A stretch of DNA of 64,000 nucleotides from Clavibacter californiensis (GTDB lineage: Bacteria; Actinomycetota; Actinomycetes; Actinomycetales; Microbacteriaceae): NCBI RefSeq assembly GCF_021952865.1, contig NZ_CP040792.1, positions 248,001 to 312,000 of the forward strand. The letters are read 5' to 3'. Below are positions 34,667-43,331 of this stretch, one piece after another; the first letter of the stretch is position 1; each line of letters opens with the position of its first letter. A program made the position numbers and the translations under genes. The notes under the pieces were generated by a model. The model was not told where the DNA came from and ran no database searches. It saw nothing but the letters and a program-made list of their open reading frames with translations.

Positions 34667-36493
34667 ATGACCGACGACACGCACGACACCGGCCACCGCG
34701 ACGGCGGGGCGTCCGAGCCTCCCCTCCTCAGCCGCAGGGAGCTGCGTCGCCGCCAGCAGGAGATGGAGCGGAGCTCCGCCGACGCCTCGGGCGACGCGTC
34801 GGGCGACGCGCACCGGTGGGTGGATCCCTTCCCCGCCGTGCCGCGCACCTCCGAGGGCGGCCTGTTCGGGCCCGACCGCGTGCGCCCCGGCGACGCTCCC
34901 GTCGAGGCCCCGGCACCCGAGGCCGCGGAACCCGAGGCCGATGACGCGGACGTGCGCGACGCCGACGCGTCCGGCGCCGAGCCCGACGAGGAGGTCATCG
35001 TCGGCACGCACGCCTTCGACGAGCTGTTCGACGACGCGGAGGACCACGACGTGGATCCCGAGGACCGCGTGCCCGCCGCCGCGCCCTCTCCCGCGGAGGA
35101 CGACGCGGACGGCGACACGCGCCCCGCCACCGCGCCCGCCCCCTTCGACGCCGTCGTCTCCCCCGAGGCCGGATCCGCGTGGACGGTCCCGGCGCCGCAC
35201 GTCGTGAACGCGCACCCCTTCCGCATGCCGCTGCGCCCGAGCGCGGAGTCGTCCGGCACGGAGCCGGCGGACGCCGAGCGCACGAACCCCGCCCAGGCAG
35301 AGTCCCCGGCCGCGCGCGACGCCGCCGCCCCCGTCGACGACGCGCCGCCCGCCCGCCCGGCCGCCGCCGCCGCCACCGTGGAGCCCCAGGCGACCCCGGT
35401 CGCCTCGCTCCCCGCCGCGCCGGACGACGTCGAGGATCCCGCCGACGCCCCGCGCCCCGGCACCGACCTCACGGCGTTCCCCGACGCGGATCCGCAGCGC
35501 TACGCCATGCGCACCCCGCGCGCCGACGCCGCCACGAGCGCCCTCACCCTGTTCCCGGAGCAGACGGGCCAGCGCGCGCCGCGCGGACCCGCCGTCGCCC
35601 GCACGGGCTTCCGCGGCTTCATGAACAGCATCACGGGCGGCGTCTTCAAGATCGGCCCGGGTGCCGAGGAGGCCGCCGCGAACGCGGAGGTCGCGCGACG
35701 CCAGGGCGACGAGCGCGTGATCCGCCAGGCCACCTGGTCGCGCGCGGTCAGCGTGCTGGTCGCGAACCGCAAGGGCGGCGTCGGCAAGACGCCCACCTCC
35801 CTGATCCTCGGCGGCGTGCTCGGTTCCATCCGCGGCGGATCCGTCGCGGTGGTCGAGGTCACCGACGATCCCGGAGCGCTCGGCTACCGCGCCGAGGGCC
35901 AGCCGACCCGGGGGCTCGGCGAGCTCGTGCGCGACCGCGACGAGATCCACAGCGCGGGCCAGCTCGCCGGCTACACGGCGCCGCAGACGAGCTTCGCCTC
36001 CGTCGTCGCGTCCGTCGGGCCGCGCCGCGAGCTCACGGGCGACGACGTGGTCGGCGTCTCCCGCCTCATCGACGAGTACTACGCGGTGCGCGTGATGGAC
36101 TCCGGCAACCAGCCGTCCTCGTCCGCCTTCCGCGGCGCCATCGAGGTCACCGACGTGCTCGTCGTCCCGGTGCTCAACGCGGGCGACGCGGTGCTCGAGG
36201 CCGTGGCGCTGCTCGACTTCCTGCGCGATCTCGGCGGTCACGCGGCGATGCTCGCGGACAACGCGATCATCATCCGCCTGCACGACGGGCGCCCGGAGGA
36301 TCCCGCGGTCGTCGCGCGCATCGACCGGATCCTCGACGACGCCCGCCCGGCGCAGATCTTCACGGTGCCGTACGACGCGCACATCGCGGAGCGCGGCCCG
36401 ATCTCGCTCGCCTCGCTCGATCCCGAGGTCGCTCGTGCCTTCACGGCCGCGACCGCCGGTGTCGTGCAGCGGCTCGCGCACGCGGTCCGCTGA
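34667..36493 (+). CDS. ParA/MinD-like ATPase with long acidic N-terminus
   Basis: A 608-residue protein. Residues ~1-330 are an acidic, Pro/Ala-rich, probably disordered region starting with a basic LSRRELRRRQQEME element. The C-terminal ~250 residues are a P-loop ATPase of the ParA/MinD type with deviant Walker A KGGVGKT (369-375), VAVVEVTDDPG, RVMDSGNQPSS (switch) and VLVVPVLNAGD. Residue 376 is Pro where ParA proteins usually have Thr or Ser. Such proteins position cargo in the cell. No ParB-like partner is adjacent. ATG 34652, 15 bases upstream, is an alternative start. The MATE gene overlaps its stop. Confidence 0.75.
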   Translation: MTDDTHDTGHRDGGASEPPLLSRRELRRRQQEMERSSADASGDASGDAHRWVDPFPAVPRTSEGGLFGPDRVRPGDAPVEAPAPEAAEPEADDADVRDADASGAEPDEEVIVGTHAFDELFDDAEDHDVDPEDRVPAAAPSPAEDDADGDTRPATAPAPFDAVVSPEAGSAWTVPAPHVVNAHPFRMPLRPSAESSGTEPADAERTNPAQAESPAARDAAAPVDDAPPARPAAAAATVEPQATPVASLPAAPDDVEDPADAPRPGTDLTAFPDADPQRYAMRTPRADAATSALTLFPEQTGQRAPRGPAVARTGFRGFMNSITGGVFKIGPGAEEAAANAEVARRQGDERVIRQATWSRAVSVLVANRKGGVGKTPTSLILGGVLGSIRGGSVAVVEVTDDPGALGYRAEGQPTRGLGELVRDRDEIHSAGQLAGYTAPQTSFASVVASVGPRRELTGDDVVGVSRLIDEYYAVRVMDSGNQPSSSAFRGAIEVTDVLVVPVLNAGDAVLEAVALLDFLRDLGGHAAMLADNAIIIRLHDGRPEDPAVVARIDRILDDARPAQIFTVPYDAHIAERGPISLASLDPEVARAFTAATAGVVQRLAHAVR

Positions 36494-37902
36494 CGGGCGC
36501 ACCCGAGGGCGGATCCGCTGGGCGCGTCCCGCGGATCCGCCGCCCGCTCGATCGCGAGATCCTCGCGCTGGCCGCGCCTGCGCTCGGCGCGCTCGTGGCC
36601 GAGCCGCTGTTCCTCCTCACCGACACAGCGCTGGTCGGGCACCTCGGCGGTGCTCCGCTCGCCGGCCTCGGCATCGCGAGCGTGATCCTGCAGACGATCG
36701 TCGGCCTCCTCGTCTTCCTCGCCTACGCGACGACTCCCACGGTCGCCCGGCGGCTCGGCGCGGGCGACCGGCCGGGCGCGATCCGGGCGGGCATCGACGG
36801 GCTGTGGTTGGCGCTCGCCCTCGGCGCCGTGGTGCTGGTGCTCGGACTGCTGTTCGCGGATCCGCTCGTGCGCGCCCTCGCGGACACCGGCGGCGCCGAT
36901 GCGGACCCCGCCGCGACCGCCGCCGTGGTCGACGCCGCGCGCACCTACCTCGGCATCTCGCTCGCCGGGATCCCCGCGATGCTCCTCGTGATCGCCGCGA
37001 CGGGCCTCCTCCGCGGCCTCCAGGACACGCGCACGCCGCTCGTCGTCGCCGTCTCCGGCTTCGCGGCGAACGCGGCGCTCAACGCGCTCCTCATCTACGG
37101 CTTCGGGCTCGGCGTCGCCGGATCCGCGTGGGGCACCGTCGTCGCGCAGTGGGGCATGGCCGCGGTCTTCGTCGTGATCGCCGTGCGCGCCGCCCGCGAG
37201 ACCGGCACGACGCTGCGGCCCGGGATCCGCGGCGTCGCGCGCTCGGCGGCGTCGGGCGGCTGGCTGCTCGTGCGCACGGCGTCGCTCCGGGCGGCGATCC
37301 TCGCGACGGTCGCGGTGGGTGCGGGCCTCGGCGTCACCGGGCTCGCGACCCTGCAGATCGCGCTCACGCTCTTCTCGACGGTGGCGTTCGTGCTCGACGC
37401 GCTCGCGATCGCGGGCCAGGCGCTCGTCGGCCACGGGCTCGGCGCCGACGTCGTGCCGCGCGTCCGGGCCGTCGCCCGCCGCCTCGTGCAGTGGGGCGTG
37501 GGGCTCGGCGCGATCCTCGGCCTCGTGCTCGCGGCCCTCTCGCCGCTGCTCGGGCCGGTCTTCACGGGCGACACGGACATCCACCGCATGCTCACCGCCG
37601 TGACCCTCGTGCTCGCCGTCGGCCTGCCGGTCGCCGGCTACGTGTTCGTGCTCGACGGCGTGCTGATCGGCGCCGGCGACGCCCGCTACCTCGCGCTCGC
37701 GGGCCTGGTGAACCTCGCGATCTACGCGCCCGCGCTGATCCTCGTGGCCTGGCTCACCGAGACCGGCCGCGTCGCCGGCACCCCCGCCCTCCTCGCGCTG
37801 TGGGCGGCCTTCGGCCTCGTCTACATCGGCGCGCGGGCGCTCACGCTCGGCCTGCGGGCACGCGGCGACCGGTGGATCGTGACGGGGGTCGCGCGGGCCT
37901 GA
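36490..37902 (+). CDS. MATE-family efflux protein (DinF-like), probable CTG start
   Basis: A 470-residue, 12-helix multidrug/toxin extrusion protein. Helix 1 reads PLDREILALAAPALGALVAE and continues FLLTDTALVGHLGG, the DinF-type opening of the family. No ATG, GTG or TTG occurs in frame before GTG 36595, which would remove the first helix. CTG at 36490 overlaps the ParA-like stop as CTGA, exactly like the ATGA/GTGA couplings elsewhere here, and gives the usual ~20-residue lead-in. I therefore place the start there. Export substrate unknown; DinF proteins are linked to oxidative stress and bile or drug efflux. Confidence 0.8.
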   Translation: MTGAPEGGSAGRVPRIRRPLDREILALAAPALGALVAEPLFLLTDTALVGHLGGAPLAGLGIASVILQTIVGLLVFLAYATTPTVARRLGAGDRPGAIRAGIDGLWLALALGAVVLVLGLLFADPLVRALADTGGADADPAATAAVVDAARTYLGISLAGIPAMLLVIAATGLLRGLQDTRTPLVVAVSGFAANAALNALLIYGFGLGVAGSAWGTVVAQWGMAAVFVVIAVRAARETGTTLRPGIRGVARSAASGGWLLVRTASLRAAILATVAVGAGLGVTGLATLQIALTLFSTVAFVLDALAIAGQALVGHGLGADVVPRVRAVARRLVQWGVGLGAILGLVLAALSPLLGPVFTGDTDIHRMLTAVTLVLAVGLPVAGYVFVLDGVLIGAGDARYLALAGLVNLAIYAPALILVAWLTETGRVAGTPALLALWAAFGLVYIGARALTLGLRARGDRWIVTGVARA

Positions 37903-37917
37903 TCCGCGCCGCGCGCC

Positions 37918-38769
37918 TCAGTACATCGCGAGCGGACCCGCGCCCGCGGGTGCCGGGAACGCCCGGTCGAGCTCCGCGAGCGTCTCGTCCGGGATCTCGA
38001 GGTCGAGCGCCGCGCGGTTCTCGGCGACGTGCGCGACGGTCGCGGCCTTCGCGGTCGCGAAGACGTGCGGCGCCTGGCGGAGGACCCAGGCGAGCGCGAG
38101 CTGGCCCGCGCTCACGCCGAGCGGCTGGGCGAGGGCGGCGAGGGTCGGATCCGTCGCGAGGCGTCCCTGGTCGAGCGGCGAGTAGGCCATGACGGGCATG
38201 CGGCGGGAGCCGGCCCACGGGATCACGTCGGCCTCGGGCCCGCGCTGCGCGAGGTTGTAGAGCACCTGATCGGTCTGCACGGCGTCGCCGCCGGGGATCG
38301 CGGCCAGCTCGTCGAGGGCGCGGGCGTCGAGGTTGCTGACGCCCCAGGCGCGGATCAGGCCCTCCTCCACGAGCTCCTGCATCGCGGCGACCGTGTCGGC
38401 GAGCGGGTGGGATCCGCGCCAGTGCAGCAGGTACAGGTCGAGCCGGTCGGTGCCGAGGCGGGCGAGGCTGCGGCGGGCGGCCTCGCCCGTGCCACGGCGC
38501 GACGCGTTCGACGGCAGCACCTTGCTGATGAGGAACACCTCGTCGCGGCGGCCGGCGATCGCCTCGCCGACGAGCTCCTCGGATCGCCCGCTCCCGTACA
38601 TCTCGGCGGTGTCGATCGCGGTGAGCCCGGCGTCGAGGCCGGCGCGCAGGGCGTCGAGCTCGGTCGCGCGCGCGGAGGGCTCGTCGCCCATGTTCCAGGT
38701 GCCCTGCGCGAGGGCGACCGCGCTGCGGCCGTCGGGGAAGGTGGTCGTGGGGATCTCGGTGTCAGCCAT
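37918..38769 (-). CDS. Aldo/keto reductase
   Basis: A 283-residue AKR with Asp and Tyr of the catalytic tetrad in AIDTAEMYGSG, Lys in VFLISKVLP and His in LYLLHWRG. Resembles the AKR5/YeaE-like methylglyoxal reductase group. The ATG at 38769 has AGGA 9 bases upstream; an in-frame ATG at 38778 is less well placed. Convergent with the MATE gene, 15 bases apart. Confidence 0.88.
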   Translation of the reverse strand: MADTEIPTTTFPDGRSAVALAQGTWNMGDEPSARATELDALRAGLDAGLTAIDTAEMYGSGRSEELVGEAIAGRRDEVFLISKVLPSNASRRGTGEAARRSLARLGTDRLDLYLLHWRGSHPLADTVAAMQELVEEGLIRAWGVSNLDARALDELAAIPGGDAVQTDQVLYNLAQRGPEADVIPWAGSRRMPVMAYSPLDQGRLATDPTLAALAQPLGVSAGQLALAWVLRQAPHVFATAKAATVAHVAENRAALDLEIPDETLAELDRAFPAPAGAGPLAMY

Positions 38770-38829
38770 CGCGTCCATCCTGCGCCTCGGGGATGCGTGC
38801 TCGGGAAGTACCGGCGGCGCGGCGGGCGC

Positions 38830-39264
38830 TCAGCCGCACGCGGTCGCGTGCCGCATCTCGAACCGCGAGAGGTCGTCTCCGAACCCCTCCGCCTCGAGGC
38901 GCGCGGTCGCCTCGTCGAGGACGGCGGCACCCCGCGCATCGGCTTCCACGCGAAGCAGATCCTCGGGCGACGGATCCGACTCGCGGACCCGGAGGGCGCT
39001 CTCGAGACCGGCCTCGGACGCCGCGGTGCCGTCCGCCCCGGGATCCGCTTCGAGGAGCGCCTCCTCGAACCGCTCGATGGGGCCGTCCCGCTGGTCGAAC
39101 CCGTCGATGACGCCGAGGCTCCAGCGTGTCGCGCACTCCGCGCCGTCGGAGCGGGTCCACGTCTCCTCGCGCACCGTCTGCGAGCCGTTCACGATGCGGG
39201 CGACGGAGGCGCACCCGGCGAGGAGTCCGACCACGACGACGAGGAGGAGTCGGAGGGAGCGCAT
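38830..39264 (-). CDS. Small lipoprotein, unknown
   Basis: A 144-residue lipoprotein: signal MRSLRLLLVVVVGLLAGC with the lipobox cysteine at 18. The mature part contains two more cysteines (AECATRW and the C-terminal TACG) that may form a disulfide, and an acidic middle. I do not recognise the family. TAGCGT lies 6 bases before the ATG. Confidence 0.75.
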   Translation of the reverse strand: MRSLRLLLVVVVGLLAGCASVARIVNGSQTVREETWTRSDGAECATRWSLGVIDGFDQRDGPIERFEEALLEADPGADGTAASEAGLESALRVRESDPSPEDLLRVEADARGAAVLDEATARLEAEGFGDDLSRFEMRHATACG

Positions 39265-39276
39265 GCCTTGACGCTA
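39265..39276 (-). promoter_or_regulatory. Leaderless -10 element of the lipoprotein gene
   Basis: On the minus strand TAGCGT (39271-39276) ends 6 bases before ATG 39264. Confidence 0.6.
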
Positions 39277-39359
39277 CGGCGGCGCCTCGCCCCAGGCATC
39301 GGCCGGCCGCAGCACACGCGTACGCCGCGAGTCGCCGCGCCATCGTCGCGGCGTCAGCG

Positions 39360-40301
39360 TCAGCGCGGCGTCGCCGCGACGCCCGGGAACGTCGGCACCC
39401 AACAGCGCACGGCGGCGCGGTAGCGGCGGAACGGATCCCCGAAGCGGGCCTCGAGGTCCGCCTCCTCACCCGGACGCACGACGTGGTTCCAGAGCGACGA
39501 GCCGATCACGGCGTAGGCGACGACCATCCAGGAGCCGAGCATCAGCCCGACGGCCGCCGCCTGCGTCACGCCCGCGAGCGCCATCGGGTTGCGGACGAAG
39601 CGGTACGGGCCCGCGATCACGAGGCGCGTGGCGGTCGCCGCCGGGAGCGGGGTGCCGCCGCCTCGGGTCGACATGGCGGCGGCCGACCAGATCCCGAGCG
39701 CGCTCGCGAGCACCAGCACGGCGATCCCCACGGGCAGCGACCACGACGGCAGCGGCACGGCCACGCGCCAGCGCAGCTCCAGCCAGCGGATCCCGAGCGG
39801 TGCGACCACGAGGAAGGAGCCCCAGAAGACGACGATCTGCAGAGCCGTCGCGAGCACGTGCCGCGAGGTGGGAGCGCTCGCGTCCGCGGGTCGGGCGGCG
39901 AACGGACCGATCAGCGCCCACCGGGTCGGTAGCCGGCCGACGAGCAGGAGGGCGCAGGCGATGAGGGATCCGAGGGCGGCCGCGGCCATGATCACGACGC
40001 CGATCCCGGCCTCGGTCGTGAGGGTCGAGTACGCGGCGAGCGCGACGGCGACCATGAGCGTATACGCGGAGGCGACGACGGACGCCCATCGGATCCCCGC
40101 CGCGGCCAGCGCCGACCCGACCACGAACAGCGGCACGTCGAGGAGGGCGACGGGCAGCGGATCCAGCGACCCGAGCGTCGCGACCCGCACCGCCGGGACG
40201 AGCGGGACGGCGAGCCACCACGCGGCCCCGCCGAGCGCCTGCGCGGCGAACCAGAGGCGCGCCCACCTGCGCGCGGAGGGGAGGCGCGATGCGGGACTCA
40301 C
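39360..40301 (-). CDS. Isoprenylcysteine methyltransferase-like membrane protein
   Basis: A 313-residue protein with about eight helices. The C-terminal third has the ICMT/phospholipid methyltransferase pattern: GPYRFVRNPMALAG followed by a helix, then GEEADLEARFGDPFRRYRAAV, which binds S-adenosylmethionine in that family. The N-terminal half is an extra hydrophobic domain. GTG start at 40301 overlaps the ASCH gene stop (GTGA). Methyl acceptor unknown. Confidence 0.8.
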   Translation of the reverse strand: MSPASRLPSARRWARLWFAAQALGGAAWWLAVPLVPAVRVATLGSLDPLPVALLDVPLFVVGSALAAAGIRWASVVASAYTLMVAVALAAYSTLTTEAGIGVVIMAAAALGSLIACALLLVGRLPTRWALIGPFAARPADASAPTSRHVLATALQIVVFWGSFLVVAPLGIRWLELRWRVAVPLPSWSLPVGIAVLVLASALGIWSAAAMSTRGGGTPLPAATATRLVIAGPYRFVRNPMALAGVTQAAAVGLMLGSWMVVAYAVIGSSLWNHVVRPGEEADLEARFGDPFRRYRAAVRCWVPTFPGVAATPR

Positions 40302-40813
40302 CGCGGGTCCGCGTGCTCCGGCGGCCACACCACGGCGAAGCGCTCGAAGACGATCTCGTCGTCCTCCGACCACACGGCGCCGCGGGCCGCGCTGACGCGC
40401 TCCCAGTGGATCCGGTGCTGCGCGCGCCAGCTCTCGAGCGAGAGGTCGTCCTCGCCCTCGTCGTGCGCGAAGGCGGCGTCGGCGCTCGTGAAGGGGCCGA
40501 TGCGGAGCTCGGTGCTGCGGATCACGATGCGCGGCATGCCGGTGCTGTCGCAGGCGATCCAGTGCGATCCGATCCGCGGCACCTCGTCGCCGCGCGCGAG
40601 GAAGTCGGCGACCAGCTCGGCGGTGGCGCGCTTCCGGCCGGAGAGCACGATCCCGAGCAGCTCGTCGGCGAGCCGGGCGTGGTCGCCGAAGTGCTCGACC
40701 GTGTGCTCCGGGCCCGCGGCGACGGCCTGCGGGCGCGCCGCGGCGTACGCGTCCCACATCCCGGCGGCCGCGGCCAGGTCGGGCGGGGAGACGGGCGCGG
40801 TCGCATCGCTCAT
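40298..40813 (-). CDS. ASCH-domain protein
   Basis: A 171-residue ASCH (PUA-like beta-barrel) protein. GIVLSGRKRATAELVADFL followed by DEVPRIGSHWIACDSTGMP and FAHDEGEDDLSLESWR is the family pattern. ASCH domains are proposed to bind RNA, and some hydrolyse N4-acetylcytidine; the Lys/Thr/Glu arrangement around SGRKRAT is consistent with the latter but not proof. Coupled to the downstream methyltransferase-like gene. Confidence 0.85.
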   Translation of the reverse strand: MSDATAPVSPPDLAAAAGMWDAYAAARPQAVAAGPEHTVEHFGDHARLADELLGIVLSGRKRATAELVADFLARGDEVPRIGSHWIACDSTGMPRIVIRSTELRIGPFTSADAAFAHDEGEDDLSLESWRAQHRIHWERVSAARGAVWSEDDEIVFERFAVVWPPEHADPR

Positions 40814-40853
40814 GGATCCGATGCTCCCACGCGTCCGGTGCCCGCCCGAGGCG

Positions 40854-41573
40854 TCAGACCGCCCGCGCCACGAACACCATCACGCGCGACGACTCCGTGA
40901 GCGGGCCGCGCGCGAAGTCGCCGTGCACCGCGTCCACGTCGAACCCGGCGTCGTCGAGCTGGGCCGTGAGCGTCGCGCGGTCGCGGAACGCGAAGGGCTG
41001 GACGTCGGTGACCACCTCGCCCGTGGCGACGAAGCGGCTGTGGAAGACCACCCGTACGACGCCCGGCCCCGTCTCCTCGACCTCCGCCCACTCCTCGAGC
41101 GGGCCGTGCGGGGTCTCCCGCGTCATCGCCGGACCCGCCCACGACTCCCATGCGCGGCCGTCCGGGTTCCGGCTCTCGAAGGTGAGCGTGCCACCCGGAC
41201 GGAGGGAGCGGCGGAGGTCGGCGAGGGTGCGGATCCACTCCGGGTCGGGGATGTGCTGCACGACGTTGCCGGTGAGGAACGCGATGTCGAAGGGGCCGGC
41301 CGGGATGGCGCGGCTGTCGCCGTGGATCCACTCGACCGCGTCGCCGCCCGGGCGGCTGCGCGCGGCGTCGAGCATCGCGGCCGACGGATCCACGCCCACG
41401 ACGCGTCGCCCGGGCATCGCGAGCGAGACGGTGAGCAAGCCCGTGCCGCAGCCGAGGTCGAGCACGGAACGCGCCCCGACCTCCTCGGCGAGCGCCCGGT
41501 CGAAGTCGTGGTCGGGTCCGTCCGGGTTGTCGCCGTCGTAGAGCGCGACGATGCGGGGATCGAGGTCGGGCAT
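40854..41573 (-). CDS. SAM-dependent methyltransferase (class I)
   Basis: A 239-residue Rossmann-fold methyltransferase with motif I VLDLGCGTGLLT (37-48), the acidic end of strand 2 in VVGVDPSAAML, and FLTGNVVQHIPD for motif IV. Small-molecule type; the acceptor cannot be inferred. Its -10 box lies 6 bases upstream of the ATG and overlaps the promoter of the divergent gene at 41612. Confidence 0.85.
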   Translation of the reverse strand: MPDLDPRIVALYDGDNPDGPDHDFDRALAEEVGARSVLDLGCGTGLLTVSLAMPGRRVVGVDPSAAMLDAARSRPGGDAVEWIHGDSRAIPAGPFDIAFLTGNVVQHIPDPEWIRTLADLRRSLRPGGTLTFESRNPDGRAWESWAGPAMTRETPHGPLEEWAEVEETGPGVVRVVFHSRFVATGEVVTDVQPFAFRDRATLTAQLDDAGFDVDAVHGDFARGPLTESSRVMVFVARAV

Positions 41574-41585
41574 GCCCCGACGCTA
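41574..41585 (-). promoter_or_regulatory. Leaderless -10 element of the methyltransferase gene
   Basis: On the minus strand TAGCGT (41580-41585) ends 6 bases before ATG 41573. The intergenic gap to the divergent gene is only 38 bases. Confidence 0.6.
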
Positions 41586-41599
41586 TCGGCCGCCCGGCC

Positions 41600-41611
41600 T
41601 AGCCTGATCCC
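41600..41611 (+). promoter_or_regulatory. Leaderless -10 element before 41612
   Basis: TAGCCT (41600-41605) ends 6 bases before GTG 41612. Its -35 region would overlap the -10 box of the divergent methyltransferase gene. Confidence 0.6.
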
Positions 41612-42139
41612 GTGACCGACCCGGAACAGCAGCCCGCCCGCGCCCGCCGCGTCCCCGACGCCGAACAGCGCTCCGAGGCCCTCAAGGAGAGGATCTACGT
41701 CACCTTCACCGCGCTCGCGGTCACCATCGCCACCGCGCGCGAGGCCGAGCACTCGACCGCCGGCGGGGCCGCGATCACCCTCGTGCTCACGGTCGTGGGC
41801 ACGCTTCTCGCGGTGTCGGTCGCCGAGTACATCGCGCAGATGGTGCGCGACGGCGAGGTGCCGGACCGGCGCGACGTGGGGCACATCCTCTACGTGGCCC
41901 TCAGCTCGCTCGGGGTGCTGCCGGCACCGCTCGTGATCCTCGGCATCTCCGCGCTCGGCGCGCTCGAGCTCCATGCGGCCCTGCGGATCATCTCGGTCGT
42001 GCTCGCGGCGACGCTCGTGATCGTGACGCGCGTCGCCGTCCGCCGCCTCCGCGTGGGGTTCGGCGTGAAGCTCCTGGTCCTCGCGGGCGTGACGGTGCTG
42101 GGTGTCGCGGTGCTCGGGGTGGAGCTCGCCGTCCACTGA
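41612..42139 (+). CDS. Four-helix membrane protein, unknown
   Basis: A 175-residue protein with a charged N-terminus ending SEALKERIYVTFTALAVTIAT, then four hydrophobic segments; the loop AQMVRDGEVPDRRDVGHIL separates helices 2 and 3. The pattern recalls small actinobacterial membrane proteins of unknown function. GTG start fixed by the -10 box spacing. Confidence 0.75.
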   Translation: MTDPEQQPARARRVPDAEQRSEALKERIYVTFTALAVTIATAREAEHSTAGGAAITLVLTVVGTLLAVSVAEYIAQMVRDGEVPDRRDVGHILYVALSSLGVLPAPLVILGISALGALELHAALRIISVVLAATLVIVTRVAVRRLRVGFGVKLLVLAGVTVLGVAVLGVELAVH

Positions 42140-42181
42140 TCCGCTCGGCACCGCGATCGACACGCCCGGATCCGACCCACG

Positions 42182-42193
42182 TAGCGTGTGGGC
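42182..42193 (+). promoter_or_regulatory. Leaderless -10 element before 42194
   Basis: TAGCGT (42182-42187) ends 6 bases before ATG 42194. This selects that ATG over the in-frame GTG at 42188. Confidence 0.55.
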
Positions 42194-42754
42194 ATGACCG
42201 CGTCCCCGTTGCCCGCGCTCCTCGAGACCGCCCGCCTCCGGATGCGGCCGCTGGGCCCGTCGGACGTCGACGTCGTCCACCGCCTCTGGGCCGAGCGCGA
42301 CCCGCGCCATCCCGCGCACCGCCGCGTCGACGAGGAGGGGCGCCCGTCGCGCGACGAGGTCCGCGACCGCCTGGCCGTGCAGGCGGAGGAGTCGCTCCGC
42401 ACGGGGATCGGGCTGCTCGCGATCGAGCGCCAGGACGAACCGGGAGTCGTCGGGTACTGCGGCCTCGTCGTCGGCAGCGCATCCGTGGACGAGCCCGAGA
42501 TGGCCTTCGAGCTGCTGCGCGACGTGCACGGTGCAGGGCTCGCGACGGAGGCGGCGCGCGCCGTGGTCGACGCCGCCCGGGCGTCCGGTCGTGCACGGCT
42601 CTGGTCGACGGTCCGCCGGTGGAACACCGCGTCCTTCCGCGTGCTGGAGAAGGCCGGCTTCACCGACAGCGGGCGCGTGACGCCGGATCCCCAGGACGGC
42701 GACACCGTGTGGATGACGTGCGATCTCCGGATCCCGACCGCGTCCGGCGCCTAG
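42194..42754 (+). CDS. GNAT-family N-acetyltransferase (RimJ/RimL-like)
   Basis: A 186-residue acetyltransferase. It opens with LETARLRMRPLGPSDVD, has FELLRDVHGAGLATEAARAVV (acetyl-CoA pyrophosphate loop) and RRWNTASFRVLEKAGF (motif B), as in ribosomal-protein or amino-group acetyltransferases. Target unknown. Its stop overlaps the stop of the convergent GNAT gene by four bases. Confidence 0.88.
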   Translation: MTASPLPALLETARLRMRPLGPSDVDVVHRLWAERDPRHPAHRRVDEEGRPSRDEVRDRLAVQAEESLRTGIGLLAIERQDEPGVVGYCGLVVGSASVDEPEMAFELLRDVHGAGLATEAARAVVDAARASGRARLWSTVRRWNTASFRVLEKAGFTDSGRVTPDPQDGDTVWMTCDLRIPTASGA

Positions 42755-43278
42755 CCCGCCCGCGACTCCCAGCGCACCTCGCCGTCGACCCGCTCGTCGG
42801 TCGCCGTGAGCCCCAGCCGCCGGGCCACGGCCGCGGACGCCGCGTGATCCGGGTGGATGTTCGCCCGCACGATCCCGATGCCGTCCTGCCGCAGCCACGC
42901 GACCATGGCCGCCGCGCACTCGACCGCCGCGCCGGATCCCTGCGCCGCGGTGCCCACGAGCCACGCGACCTCCGCCACGCGCGCGCCGTCGCCGTCGCCG
43001 TCGCCGGTCACGGTCGCCTGCACGAAACCGGCCGCGCGCCCCGACGCGCGCTCGCGGAGGATCCACACGAGCCACCGAGCGGACCCGTCCGGCGAGCGCC
43101 CCGCCGCCTGCCGTGCGAAGCGGACCTCGAGCGCGGCGGGCGACGGCGGCTCGCCCCCGGTGAAGCGGTACAGGGCCGGATCCGCCAGCACCGTCACCAT
43201 CTCCCGCGCGTGCGCGACCACCAGCGGCTCGAGCGCGAACCGCGCCGTGGCGAGCACGGGGGCCGGCGTCGTCGTCAT
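42751..43278 (-). CDS. GNAT-family N-acetyltransferase
   Basis: A 175-residue GNAT protein opening VLATARFALEPLVVAHAREMV and with AWLVGTAAQGSGAAVECAAAMVAWL for the acetyl-CoA loop and HPDHAASAAVARRLGL for motif B. A short DGDGDGDG run from repeated GTCGCC-type hexamers lies in the beta4-beta5 loop. ATG 43278 with GAGCAT 6 bases upstream is preferred over the longer reading to 43317. Confidence 0.85.
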   Translation of the reverse strand: MTTTPAPVLATARFALEPLVVAHAREMVTVLADPALYRFTGGEPPSPAALEVRFARQAAGRSPDGSARWLVWILRERASGRAAGFVQATVTGDGDGDGARVAEVAWLVGTAAQGSGAAVECAAAMVAWLRQDGIGIVRANIHPDHAASAAVARRLGLTATDERVDGEVRWESRAG

Positions 43279-43331
43279 CGCCCGATGCTCGCACGGTCCG
43301 GGGAGGCCGGCGCGCATGATCTGATTGCCCC

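Noticed and set aside
35179-36489. N-terminal extension of the MATE protein
   Set aside because: Arg/Pro-rich shadow of the ParA-like gene; no standard start codon joins it to the transporter.
42959-43018. GTCGCC hexamer run as a phase-variable repeat
   Set aside because: Only about three copies inside a GNAT gene; six-base units keep the frame, so no switching is expected.
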